Below are positions 35,334 to 43,896 of a stretch of 64,000 nt of DNA, one piece after another (position 1 is the first letter of the stretch; every line of letters starts with the position of its first letter). The DNA is taken from positions 1 to 64,000 of the forward strand of contig NZ_BAABMF010000001.1 in NCBI RefSeq assembly GCF_050402865.1. The letters run 5' to 3'. Source of the DNA: Clostridium_AF sediminicola. GTDB lineage: Bacteria > Bacillota > Clostridia > Clostridiales > Clostridiaceae. The translations under genes were made by a program, and so were the position numbers. The notes beneath the pieces were generated by a model. That model was not told the origin of the DNA, did not search any database, and was given only the letters and a program-made list of their open reading frames with translations.

Positions 35334-36919
35334 TATTTTAAATTCTTTTTTTCTTTTAATAATTCATTTAGTTTATTATCCAGCTCTTCAATTTTTTGCT
35401 TATCTGAGGTGGTTGATATTTTTCCTATTATCATGTTTATCTTATTTTCTATTACCATTAACTGTTGTTTTTCAAATCTATTTTCACCTTTTTTAGTTTG
35501 TAATATATCTTTACTTTCAAGGAATTTTTCATAGTTTCCTTCAAATCTTGTTAACTTACAATTATTAAATACTAGAAGGCTATTTGTAACAGTATTCAAA
35601 AAACGTCTGTCATGTGAAACTAAAAGCAAAGTTCCATTGAAATCGCTAAGAACTTCTTCTAATGCTTTTATAGATTCCATATCTAAATAATTTGTTGGCT
35701 CATCTAAAATTAACATATTGTATTTGCTCAAAATAAGTTTTGCTAGAGAAGCTTTGATTTTTTCTCCTCCACTTAATACTGATATATTCTTAAATACATC
35801 ATCATTATTAAATAGTAATCTAGCTAATATAAGTCTAATATAAGCTTCGTCATAAGGAGAGTTTTCTTTGATATATGCTAGTAAAGTTTTATCTGAGTTC
35901 AATAGTTCTAAGTGTTGACTAAAATATCCAATATTTATTTTTTGAGAAAGTGTAATGCTTTCACTGTTTAGTATCATTTTAATTAATGTTGTTTTACCGC
36001 AACCATTGTTACCAAGTAATCCGATTTTATCTCCATTATTAATAGTGAGATGTGCATTATTTAATATGATTTTCTTTCCAAATGATTTATTAATGTTTTT
36101 TCCTTCTACTAAAATTTTTGAATAAATTTTTTCAGAATAATGTATATCAAATTTAGTCGTTCTAGTTTCACAAGGCTTGTTTTTTTTATCTAATTTCATT
36201 AACCTTGTTTTTAAGGCTTCGCTTCTTTTATCTAATTTAGATTTAGCTTTTTGGTTTCCCATTTTTCTATGAAGCCTTGCTTCAGAATTTCCCATTCTTT
36301 TTGGTGTTTTTTTCATATTACTTGATTTACTTTTTAACTTATAAATTGATTTTTGTATATCTCTCTTTTCTTTGATAAACTTTTCATATTCTCTATATTC
36401 AGTTTCATATTCAATTTTTTTCTGCTGAATATAATCACTATAATTTCCTTTGTACTCTTTTAATTTTCCATTGTTGATCTCAATTATTTTTTTACAAATA
36501 CTATCTAAAAATTCTCTGTCATGCGAAATAAGAACTATAGCTCCTTCATAATGGTTAAATTGTTTCTGTAATTCCTCAATAGCATTAATATCTAAATTTG
36601 ATGTTGGTTCATCAGCAAATAAGATTTTGTTTTTCATCGATAAAGCTTTATAATTTAGTTCTTTTTGTTTTTCACCACCACTTAAAGTAGTTTCTGAACT
36701 TGTTAATTGAGGAATGTAAGAATAGTTTCCAAATACTTTTACATCACCACTATCTATTTTTTCTATACCCATCAATATTTTCATTAATGTGGTTTTTCCA
36801 ACACCATTCAATCCTACAATACCTATACGATCATTATTGTAAATCCTTAAATTTTTTATATCTAATATTAATCTATCTATAAAATATTTTTTTATATTAT
36901 TTGCTTTAATTAAAAGCAT
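35333..36919 (-). CDS. ABC-F family ATP-binding protein (ribosomal protection type)
   Basis: 528 residues with no membrane segments. Two ABC domains: Walker A GLNGVGKTT and GNNGCGKTT, signatures LSGGEKQ and LSGGEKIKASLAKL, Walker B FADEPTSNLD and ILDEPTNYLD. Between them is a long basic, helical interdomain linker (about 160-255, rich in K/R/M). It is the ABC-F architecture of proteins that bind the ribosomal E site and displace antibiotics such as lincosamides or pleuromutilins. The specificity cannot be read by eye. GGGAGG is 7 bases upstream of the ATG and can be masked by a leader hairpin (see below). Confidence 0.88.
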   Translation of the reverse strand: MLLIKANNIKKYFIDRLILDIKNLRIYNNDRIGIVGLNGVGKTTLMKILMGIEKIDSGDVKVFGNYSYIPQLTSSETTLSGGEKQKELNYKALSMKNKILFADEPTSNLDINAIEELQKQFNHYEGAIVLISHDREFLDSICKKIIEINNGKLKEYKGNYSDYIQQKKIEYETEYREYEKFIKEKRDIQKSIYKLKSKSSNMKKTPKRMGNSEARLHRKMGNQKAKSKLDKRSEALKTRLMKLDKKNKPCETRTTKFDIHYSEKIYSKILVEGKNINKSFGKKIILNNAHLTINNGDKIGLLGNNGCGKTTLIKMILNSESITLSQKINIGYFSQHLELLNSDKTLLAYIKENSPYDEAYIRLILARLLFNNDDVFKNISVLSGGEKIKASLAKLILSKYNMLILDEPTNYLDMESIKALEEVLSDFNGTLLLVSHDRRFLNTVTNSLLVFNNCKLTRFEGNYEKFLESKDILQTKKGENRFEKQQLMVIENKINMIIGKISTTSDKQKIEELDNKLNELLKEKKNLK

Positions 36920-37002
36920 AAAAAAACCTCCCTTTTTGAGAGAGGATATATTAAACGCACTTTATCTAGGAAATTAGAGTTTAGGTTAATTTCAATGTGC
37001 AT
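36910..37002 (-). CDS. Leader peptide (uORF) of the ABC-F gene
   Basis: 30 codons, beginning MHIEINLNSN and ending EVFLCF. TGAGGATAT provides a ribosome site with a normal spacing. The frame runs through the ABC-F ribosome site and stops at 36910, ten bases inside the ABC-F coding sequence in another frame. Overlap of the uORF with the main start is typical of translation-sensing leaders of antibiotic-resistance genes (established for erm and several ABC-F genes; inference here). Confidence 0.55.
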   Translation of the reverse strand: MHIEINLNSNFLDKVRLIYPLSKREVFLCF

Positions 37003-37073
37003 AACAATATCCTCAGAATTTTTTGCACCACAAAAAAACTATCTTAGAAAGAATTTTTGTATATTATTGGTGC
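36927..37073 (-). promoter_or_regulatory. Structured leader with mutually exclusive pairings upstream of ABC-F
   Basis: On the minus strand, CCTCTC (36945-36940) pairs with the ABC-F ribosome site GGGAGG (36932-36927) over six bases, loop TCAAAAA. The overlapping ATATCCTC (36949-36942) instead pairs perfectly with GAGGATAT (37014-37007), the uORF ribosome site. A further hairpin GAAATTA/TAATTTC lies inside the uORF and GCACCA/TGGTGC (37073-37025) lies upstream. The design looks like a ribosome-controlled switch. Confidence 0.6.
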
Positions 37074-37216
37074 TTAAAATAAAGAATATTATTTACGCAT
37101 TTTTAAATTACCTTTGCCTTTCATTTTGTATTTAAATATATATACTTCTAATTATATATTATAGGTAAATAAGAATAATTATTCAAGTAAAAAAAATATT
37201 TTAAGGAATAAAACGT

Positions 37217-37291
37217 ATGAATGTAACTTTAAATAAAATTGCCGAAGAGGTAGGTGTAGCTGAAACTACAAAGAATATGTTGATAATTTAA
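37217..37291 (+). pseudogene. Remnant of a LacI-type helix-turn-helix gene
   Basis: 24 codons starting MNVTLNKIAEEVGVAETT closely follow the LacI-family N-terminal helix-turn-helix, then the frame stops. TTAAGGAATA precedes the ATG. No continuation is visible downstream in any frame before the terminator at 37312. The rest of the 37074-37389 spacer is AT-rich. Confidence 0.5.
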
Positions 37292-37311
37292 AGTATTAGT
37301 ATTAAAGCTTA

Positions 37312-37354
37312 AAAAAGGTAAATGGATATTTAGAATACCATTCACCTTTTTTTT
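37312..37354. terminator. Terminator next to the soluble chemoreceptor gene
   Basis: AAAAAAGGTAAATGG and CCATTCACCTTTTTT form a long stem with flanking A and T runs on both strands. Confidence 0.8.
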
Positions 37355-37389
37355 CTAAAAATAATTAAAAGAGTATTATTCAATTTAAG

Positions 37390-38208
37390 CTAAAGTTTAT
37401 GAGCAAATTTGTTTAAGGTATCTGCTAATTTAGATAATTCATTTATCTCCGCTGTAATTTCTTCAGTACCTTCAGCTTGTTCTTGTGTTAAAGCTCCATT
37501 TTTCTCAACCATTGTTAATATTTGTGATACTCCATGCTGAATTTCTTTTAGTACAGTACCAATTTTATCAACGGACTCATTACTAGAAACTGCAAGATTT
37601 CGTATTTCATCTGCTACAACCTCAAATCCTCTACCAGCATCTCCAGCTCTAGCAGCTTCAATTGCAGCATTTAAACCAAGTAAGTTAGTTTGTCTTGCAA
37701 CTTGTTGCACAAATTGTACTACTTCATCTGTTTCTTGTGCCTTGGTTAACGCATTATTTACGTAAGAAATCATCTCTTCTCCTGAAAATGCTATTTTATC
37801 AGCACTGGAAGAAATTTGTGTTGTTGTTTTTGACATTTCATTTAAAGAATTTGCTAATGTGTTAATAATATCATAAAGTTCTTCTTTATCACTTATACTT
37901 TTTACAGTAGCAATAGCTCCAATAATTTCTTCGTCTTCGTCAATTATAGGTATTGCGGTGGCTGTCATAGGCTCACCGTGTATTTCTTTTGGAATATTGA
38001 TGGTTACTTTTTCTTTTTGATTCATTGCTTTAAATAATGCTAGATCATTATTTAGTAATTGTCCTTCAACTACACGTAGAGTCACATTTTGACCTGTAAT
38101 ACATTTTATTACCTTTTCTGTATCACTAACAGAAACGGCTAAATCATCTTCGGTAAAATCATTAACATATGGTGCGATTTCTACATATCTTTTTAGTAAT
38201 TTGTGCAT
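37390..38208 (-). CDS. Soluble chemoreceptor-like protein
   Basis: 272 residues without membrane segments. An N-terminal sensor of about 115 residues (YVNDFTEDDLAVSVSDTEKVI, PKEIHGEPMTATAIPIIDE), similar to the cytosolic sCache/PAS-like module of small clostridial MCPs, is followed by a short receptor signalling region with tip motif ARQTNLLGLNAAIEAARAG. It would couple to CheA/CheW in the cytosol. The signal bound is unknown. It is monocistronic and followed by a terminator. Confidence 0.85.
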   Translation of the reverse strand: MHKLLKRYVEIAPYVNDFTEDDLAVSVSDTEKVIKCITGQNVTLRVVEGQLLNNDLALFKAMNQKEKVTINIPKEIHGEPMTATAIPIIDEDEEIIGAIATVKSISDKEELYDIINTLANSLNEMSKTTTQISSSADKIAFSGEEMISYVNNALTKAQETDEVVQFVQQVARQTNLLGLNAAIEAARAGDAGRGFEVVADEIRNLAVSSNESVDKIGTVLKEIQHGVSQILTMVEKNGALTQEQAEGTEEITAEINELSKLADTLNKFAHKL

Positions 38209-38422
38209 CTTTTATCCCCCTATAAAACAAATGCTTTTTAATATTTTTGTTCAACACTATTATACTAATTCTACATTATTTTTCAAATTCCTGCATGAAA
38301 AACCTTTTTCTTAGAAGTAATTATTTTGATATCAAATGAATTGTTTTTATGAAATGATAATTCTATTAGAAAAAGAATTAAATATCAAATACTAAGAAAA
38401 AATAAATTAAAGTACTTTCCTA

Positions 38423-38451
38423 TTGTCAAAAATATTTTACTATGTTAGTAT
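38423..38451 (+). promoter_or_regulatory. ars operon promoter with ArsR-type dyad
   Basis: TTGTCA (38423-38428), 17 bases, TAGTAT (38446-38451). The dyad TACTA-TGT-TAGTA (38438-38450) overlaps the -10 box, a fit for ArsR binding. Confidence 0.65.
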
Positions 38452-38493
38452 ATGAGTAAAATCAAATATAATCATATTAAAGGAGGGGTTAAA

Positions 38494-38868
38494 ATGATTC
38501 AGTTTTTTAAAGCACTTGCAGATGAAAATAGACTCAGAATTATTAATCTATTAATGCATTCTGAACTTTGTGTTTGTGAAATCGAAGTTATGCTTGAAAT
38601 GACTCAGTCTAATGTTTCGAGACATTTAAACAAACTTAAAAGTGCTGGTATTATAAGTTCATCAAAAGATGCTCAATGGGTCCATTATAAGACAAGTGCT
38701 AAATTTGAAATGAAAAATGAATTGTTATTTACATATTTAAAAAATGAATTTGGAGCAAGTAATTTATTTTTGGATGATTTAGCAAGGTATAAAAGGTATG
38801 AAGAACAAAATTTAAATTGTCAATTAATAAGAGAAGACAAAGAAAAAGTACTAAAACTAATAAAATAG
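38494..38868 (+). CDS. arsR: ArsR family metalloregulator
   Basis: 124 residues. FFKALADENRLRIINLL, then ELCVCEIEVMLEMTQSNVSRHLNKLKSAGI. The ELCVCE motif at the start of the recognition region contains the As(III)/Sb(III) cysteine ligands of ArsR repressors. It should release the promoter dyad when arsenite binds. The ATG at 38494 follows AAAGGAGGGG. An acr3 exporter follows 11 bases downstream. Confidence 0.92.
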   Translation: MIQFFKALADENRLRIINLLMHSELCVCEIEVMLEMTQSNVSRHLNKLKSAGIISSSKDAQWVHYKTSAKFEMKNELLFTYLKNEFGASNLFLDDLARYKRYEEQNLNCQLIREDKEKVLKLIK

Positions 38869-38879
38869 GGGAATTTAAA

Positions 38880-39935
38880 ATGACTAAAGAAAAAGATATA
38901 AAAATTACAGATGAAATGGGTATATTCGGGAGATATTTAACTATATGGGTTGCACTATGCATTATTGTAGGAGTTATCATTGGTAAATGGGTACCTGCAA
39001 TACCACAAACACTCAGTCAATTTGAGTATGCAAAGGTATCAATTCCAGTTGCTATTCTAATTTGGTTAATGATTTATCCAATGATGTTAAAAATTGATTT
39101 TACAAGCATTGTTGAGGCAACTAAAAAACCAAAAGGTTTAACAGTAACATGTGTGACAAACTGGTTAATCAAACCTTTTACGATGTATTTAATAGCGGCA
39201 TTTTTTATGAAAGTTGTTTTCAAAGGTCTTATTGGACCAGAATTGGCAAATGAATATTTAGCTGGAGCAGTATTATTAGGTGCAGCACCATGTACAGCAA
39301 TGGTATTTGTATGGAGTCATTTAACAAAAGGTGATCCAGCTTATACATTGGTTCAAGTTGCAGTTAATGATTTGATTCTTTTACTAGCTTTTACACCAAT
39401 TGTTGCTTTTCTGTTAGGGGTTAGTGATGTATCTGTACCATATGATACTTTGTTTTTATCAGTAGTTTTATTTGTAGTAATTCCATTAGTAGGGGGATAT
39501 TTATCTAGAAAATATATTGTAAACAAAAAAGGATTAGATTATTTCGAAAATGTGTTTTTAAAGAAGTTTGATAATACAACGATTATAGGATTACTTCTTA
39601 CTTTAATTATTATATTCTCTTTCCAAGGGGAAATAATTTTAAATAATCCGATTCATATTGCACTTATTTCAGTACCGTTAATAATTCAAACATTTTTCAT
39701 TTTCTTTATTTCTTATTTCTGGGCAAAAGTTTGGAAGTTAAATCATAACATTGCAGCACCTGCAGCAATGATTGGTGCAAGTAATTTCTTTGAATTAGCT
39801 GTGGCGGTTGCAATTTCATTATTTGGCTTACAATCAGGTGCTACCTTAGCAACAGTAGTTGGTGTTTTGGTAGAAGTGCCAGTAATGTTAACACTTGTTA
39901 AAATTGCCAACGGAACAAGAAAATGGTTTGAATAA
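38880..39935 (+). CDS. acr3: Arsenite efflux transporter, ACR3 family
   Basis: 351 residues with about ten membrane segments. The conserved Cys in LLGAAPCTAMVFVWS and the Glu in ASNFFELAVAVAISLFG are the residues essential for As(III) transport in ACR3 proteins. It pumps arsenite out of the cell. I place the start at the ATG of MTKEKD. Its ribosome site (TAGGGGAAT) is moderate, but the short gap after arsR favours coupling. Confidence 0.92.
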   Translation: MTKEKDIKITDEMGIFGRYLTIWVALCIIVGVIIGKWVPAIPQTLSQFEYAKVSIPVAILIWLMIYPMMLKIDFTSIVEATKKPKGLTVTCVTNWLIKPFTMYLIAAFFMKVVFKGLIGPELANEYLAGAVLLGAAPCTAMVFVWSHLTKGDPAYTLVQVAVNDLILLLAFTPIVAFLLGVSDVSVPYDTLFLSVVLFVVIPLVGGYLSRKYIVNKKGLDYFENVFLKKFDNTTIIGLLLTLIIIFSFQGEIILNNPIHIALISVPLIIQTFFIFFISYFWAKVWKLNHNIAAPAAMIGASNFFELAVAVAISLFGLQSGATLATVVGVLVEVPVMLTLVKIANGTRKWFE

Positions 39936-39965
39936 TACTAAAAAATTTTTGAAGGAGTGATTGGT

Positions 39966-41606
39966 ATGAGAATATTGATTATAGGTGCAGTTGCAGCAGG
40001 TACATCTGCAGCAGCTAAAGCACGTAGAAATGATGATGGGGCGGAAATAGTGATTTATGAAATGGATAAGGATATTTCTTATTCTGGTTGCGGGCTTCCT
40101 TATTATATTGGAGGAGAAATCGAAGATATTGGAGAACTTACTCCAAGAGATTCAGCTTTTTTCAAGAAAAAATATAACATTGATGTTATGATAGGACATG
40201 AAGTTTTAAGTATTAATTCCAATAATAAGGAGTTAACTGTAAAGAATTTACATACTGAAGAAACATTTGTAGATAAATATGATAAATTAATTGTTGCTAC
40301 TGGTGCAACTCCATTTGTACCTAATATACAAGGTGTAAATAAAGAAAATGTTTTTTTCTTAAGAAACGTTCAAAGTGCTAGAAATATTAGAAATTTCATA
40401 GAAAATAAGAAGCCCAAAAATGCTGTTATAGCTGGTACTGGATTTATAGGTTTTGAAATGCTTGAAAACCTAATGAAAGATGGAGTTAATGTGACAATAG
40501 TTGAAAAACTAAGTAAAATCACTCCAAACCTAGATGAAGATATGGCTCAATTTTTAGAAAATGAATTATCTAAGAAAAAGATATCCATACTAAAAAACAC
40601 AAGTATTGTTGAGGTTTTAGAAGATAAAGTTATTCTTGAAGATGGAAGGAAAATAGCTAGTGACATGGTAATTATGGCTACAGGAGTAAGACCAAATGTA
40701 ACTTTAGCTAAAGAAGCTGGAATTGAATGTGGTATTACAGGAGCTATTAAAGTTGATAATACAATGAAGACAAATATAGAAGATATTTATGCTTGTGGAG
40801 ACTGTATTGAAACTTTCTCAGTTATAACTGGAAAACCAGTTTATAGACCACTTGGCTCTACTGCAAATAAAACGGGAAGAATAGCTGGTGATGTAATAAG
40901 TGGAGGAAGCTTACGATATAAAGGAAATTTAAGTACAGGAATATTCAAGCTATTTGATTTAACAATAGCAAGTACAGGTTTATCTGAGAGAGAAGCATTA
41001 GAAGAAGGATATGACATAGCAATAAGTCATAATATTAAACCAGATAAACCAGCTTATTACAATGGGAAAGAAATGGTTATAAAAGCAATTGCGGATAAGA
41101 AAACAGAAAAAATCTTAGGAGTACAAATAATAGGTCATGAGGGAGTAGATAAAAGAATAGATGTTTTTGCTACTTTGATAACTTATGGAGCAACTGTCGA
41201 TGAATTATTCCATTTAGATTTAGCATATGCGCCACCATTTTCTACAACAAAAGATCCTGTGCATTATACAGGAATGATACTTGATAATGCAATTAATAAG
41301 AATAGGCCAATAATTACGTCCAAAGAAGCTCAAAAGTTAGTCGAGAAAGGGGATAATTTACAAATAATTGATGCAAGAATAACGAAACAATATGATGAGT
41401 CTCATGTTGATACTGCTGTAAATATGCCCCATGCTGAATTGAGAGATAAACTTAAAAGCTTAGATAAAGATACTGTTACAGTATCATACTGTAACAAAGG
41501 TGTTACTGGAAATGCAGCACAGAATATTTTGCTTAATCGTGGATTCAAAAAAGTTTATAACCTTTCTGGAGGTCATAAATTTTATAAAGCAACTAAAATA
41601 AAGTAA
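39966..41606 (+). CDS. FAD-dependent CoA-disulfide-reductase-like oxidoreductase fused to rhodanese
   Basis: 546 residues. GAVAAGTSAAAKARR is the FAD-binding loop. SYSGCGLPYY has the single redox Cys42 of CoA-disulfide reductase/NADH oxidase/NADH persulfide reductase. The NAD site follows at about 150 (AGTGFIGFEML). The last 85 residues are a rhodanese domain with active Cys in SYCNKGVTG. Such CoADR-Rhd fusions reduce CoA disulfides or persulfides. Placement directly after arsR-acr3 suggests it supports arsenic or thiol redox (inference). GAAGGAG is 8 bases before the ATG. Confidence 0.88.
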   Translation: MRILIIGAVAAGTSAAAKARRNDDGAEIVIYEMDKDISYSGCGLPYYIGGEIEDIGELTPRDSAFFKKKYNIDVMIGHEVLSINSNNKELTVKNLHTEETFVDKYDKLIVATGATPFVPNIQGVNKENVFFLRNVQSARNIRNFIENKKPKNAVIAGTGFIGFEMLENLMKDGVNVTIVEKLSKITPNLDEDMAQFLENELSKKKISILKNTSIVEVLEDKVILEDGRKIASDMVIMATGVRPNVTLAKEAGIECGITGAIKVDNTMKTNIEDIYACGDCIETFSVITGKPVYRPLGSTANKTGRIAGDVISGGSLRYKGNLSTGIFKLFDLTIASTGLSEREALEEGYDIAISHNIKPDKPAYYNGKEMVIKAIADKKTEKILGVQIIGHEGVDKRIDVFATLITYGATVDELFHLDLAYAPPFSTTKDPVHYTGMILDNAINKNRPIITSKEAQKLVEKGDNLQIIDARITKQYDESHVDTAVNMPHAELRDKLKSLDKDTVTVSYCNKGVTGNAAQNILLNRGFKKVYNLSGGHKFYKATKIK

Positions 41607-41614
41607 TTATGTAA

Positions 41615-41645
41615 AAAGAACCTGTTGATGTGAACAGGTTCTTTT
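41615..41645. terminator. Bidirectional terminator after the ars operon
   Basis: AAAGAACCTGTT and AACAGGTTCTTT form a perfect 12-bp stem, with T and A runs on both sides. Confidence 0.9.
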
Positions 41646-41647
41646 AT

Positions 41648-42499
41648 CTACTGAACTGAATATGACATTTGTTTGAAATTTCCAAGGACATTACTAACTG
41701 CAGTAACTGTAATAAATGCTTTTGGATCTATAGTATCAACTATTCTTTTTAAAGGGATTAATTGATTTTTTTGGACAACAACATAAATGAATTTTTTATC
41801 TGCTCCAGTATATGCACCTTCCGCATTTAATAACGTGACACCACGGCCTAATTTTATCTGAATTTCATGGACGATTTCATCAGCAAAATCACTTATAATA
41901 ATACATTGTCTCGATGAAGCTAATCCTTCTTGGATAGCATCAATAGTTTTAGTTCTAATAAAACTCATTATAATTGCATACATCACTGAACTTAATCCCA
42001 TTACGGTTCCAACAAAAATATATATGAAAATATCTTGAACTAACATGATTTTGGCTAAATCTAGAGTTTTAAATTTGTTTTTTATTATTTTTGCAGATAT
42101 ATCTGCGCCACCTGTGCTTGCACCACCAATAAATAATAAAGACATTGAAATTCCAGATAACACTCCAGCAAAAATTGTAGCTAATAGTTTTTCTTCGAAA
42201 GTTGGAAAAGTGAAGGTTACGTTTAGAAAATCTATAATAATAGATGACAAAAATACAATAAATGCACTCATGATTGCAAATTTTTTCCCAATTAATTTGA
42301 AGCCGAAGACGAAAAGAGGAATATTAATAATAAGTAAAACTATACCTATTTTAAAACCAAATAAATAATTTATACTCATTGCAATCCCAGCAACTCCACC
42401 AGTACCTATTTTATTAGGAAGTAAAAAAACTGACATATAAATTGCATAAAGCAAACAGCCTACAATCATAAAAGAAAACTCTTTAATTAAATTTTTCAT
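41648..42499 (-). CDS. YitT family membrane protein
   Basis: 283 residues. Five to six membrane segments (FMIVGCLLYAIYMSVFLLPNKIGTGGVAGIA, GGASTGGADISAKII) are followed by a C-terminal DUF2179 domain (about 195-280, RQCIIISDFADEIVHEIQIKLGRGVT). This is the YitT layout; function is unknown. The start codon is preceded by GAGGATATAGT. A dyad GGGTATACCC lies about 25-35 bases upstream. Confidence 0.85.
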   Translation of the reverse strand: MKNLIKEFSFMIVGCLLYAIYMSVFLLPNKIGTGGVAGIAMSINYLFGFKIGIVLLIINIPLFVFGFKLIGKKFAIMSAFIVFLSSIIIDFLNVTFTFPTFEEKLLATIFAGVLSGISMSLLFIGGASTGGADISAKIIKNKFKTLDLAKIMLVQDIFIYIFVGTVMGLSSVMYAIIMSFIRTKTIDAIQEGLASSRQCIIISDFADEIVHEIQIKLGRGVTLLNAEGAYTGADKKFIYVVVQKNQLIPLKRIVDTIDPKAFITVTAVSNVLGNFKQMSYSVQ

Positions 42500-42930
42500 A
42501 CTATATCCTCACTTTTAATTAGGGGTATACCCTTTTGTTGCAATAATAGTAGCATATTTTATTTAAGAGTGCATATTCTAAAATTGGGATTTTAAAGTGA
42601 AATTCCATTGTTGAGAGATATTATGGTTAATTTTGAGTCATTTATTATAGTTTACTAAGGATTCCTACACTTTAAGAATGACTTGAAATATATGTTCTAC
42701 AAACTTTCATAACACATATATACATAAAATTACCATTCAAGTTTTGGTTTAAAAACTTGCAAAAATGAAGTGATTATCATAGAAATTAATAGATTAATTT
42801 AAAATTGTGACATGATTATATATAAATAATGAATATTAAAAATTGAAAATGATTAATTATGAAGGTATTCTTGCAGAAAAAAATTGAAAAATTTAAAAAA
42901 AACACAGAGTTAACAACTCTGCGTTATTTT
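42500..42930. other. Intergenic spacer with no gene
   Basis: 430 AT-rich bases with no coding frame of note. The only visible signal is the palindrome GGGTATACCC near 42524-42533, just upstream of the YitT start on the minus strand. It could be part of its promoter or operator. Confidence 0.5.
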
Positions 42931-43353
42931 TTAGTGTCCTCGTTTCTTTTGTTTTTTCTTTTGCTGTTTTTTTTCGTAATTTAATTTTTTCTGTAGTTCT
43001 TTCTGTTCTTTAGATATTTTTTTACGCTCTACTTTATTCTCTTCACGCTGTAGTTTAATAGCCATTTGAGATTTTGTACTAATACCTTTTTCTTCAGTAG
43101 ATTTATGAATTTGCTTTTGTAATCTTTTGGGATTAATTCGTTTTTTTGATTTCGAATCAATACTAATAGGTTTACTAAACTTAAGATTGCGATAATTTTT
43201 AAGTATAAACTCATAAATTTCACAATCCCTAGGTTCTGCTCCAAAAACTACTTTACAGGTTTCAATTTTATCAGATTGTGTACGTTCAAATACACCAACC
43301 CAAAATGGATTTTCGTAATAAACGGTTAGCTTAATAGATAAAGTAATACTCAT
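42931..43353 (-). CDS. yjdF: YjdF family protein (DUF2992)
   Basis: 140 residues. An N-terminal half (MSITLSIKLTVYYENPFWVG, ERTQSDKIETCKVVFGAEP) is followed by a very basic Lys/Gln-rich helical tail (about 85-140) that could bind RNA or DNA. The family is known mainly from its riboswitch-controlled expression. The biochemical role is not established. It starts at an ATG 8 bases after CAGGAGG, which the leader aptamer can base-pair with. Confidence 0.9.
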   Translation of the reverse strand: MSITLSIKLTVYYENPFWVGVFERTQSDKIETCKVVFGAEPRDCEIYEFILKNYRNLKFSKPISIDSKSKKRINPKRLQKQIHKSTEEKGISTKSQMAIKLQREENKVERKKISKEQKELQKKLNYEKKQQKKKQKKRGH

Positions 43354-43372
43354 ATTTATTTCCTCCTGTTTT

Positions 43373-43469
43373 TAGCTTGTATTAAGAATGGACAACCCCA
43401 GGAGGGCAGGTTACTGACAGAAATTCTGCATCCGGACTACCAACCGGATTGTGTTTTTATCTTAAGCTA
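43373..43469 (-). promoter_or_regulatory. yjdF-type riboswitch
   Basis: On the minus strand TAGCTTAAGA (43469-43460) pairs with TCTT and AAGCTA of the 3' side (43387-43373). Inside are ATCCGG/CCGGAT and further hairpins, as in the yjdF RNA class that binds azaaromatic compounds. CCTCCTG (43405-43399) is a perfect complement of the ribosome site CAGGAGG (43368-43362), so ligand binding could gate translation. Confidence 0.75.
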
Positions 43470-43589
43470 TTCTTCAAAATAATACTAACATGTACTTTGA
43501 AAGAAGTAAATACTTAGACAATATGTTATAATTGTTTTGAAATAAAGATATGCTTGAATTTGATGTTGATATTAAATATTTATTTTAGT

Positions 43590-43860
43590 GCACAATTGAA
43601 ATAAAAGACGAACTAAAACAGTGACAAGTGATAAGTTACAAGTGACAAGTTAAGGTTGATTTTATTGCAGAAAATCTTTAACTAAACCTTTGTTAGCTTC
43701 GCTAACTGAAATAATGTTCTTTTGCTGATGCAAAAGGAATCTTTTTATCTTTTATTTAGTTAAAAGCTTTCGCTTGCGAAAGGTATCATGAACTTGTCAC
43801 TTATCACTTGTAACTTGTCACTAAAATTGCGAACTTGTTCGTAATTTATAATTGTGTTGA
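43590..43860 (+). repeat. Heptad-arm hairpin element, copy B (AGTGACA arms)
   Basis: Left arm: AGTGACA, AGTGATA, AGTTACA, AGTGACA, AGTTAAGG (43620-43654). The same inner modules as in the copy at 21.9 kb follow: GTTAGCTTCGCTAAC (43692-43706), CTTTTGC..GCAAAAGG and CTTTCGCTTGCGAAAG (43768-43783). The right arm (43792-43822) is complementary to this copy's own 7-mers. Outer ends CACAATT/AATTGTG (43591, 43850) form terminal inverted repeats. Confidence 0.85.
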
Positions 43861-43896
43861 TTAAAATAAATTACTTGAAAGTTGGGAGGGAATAAT

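Noticed and set aside
42524..42533. GGGTATACCC palindrome as a CsoR-type copper operator
   Set aside because: The half-site order does not clearly match and no copper genes are nearby; left as an unassigned dyad.
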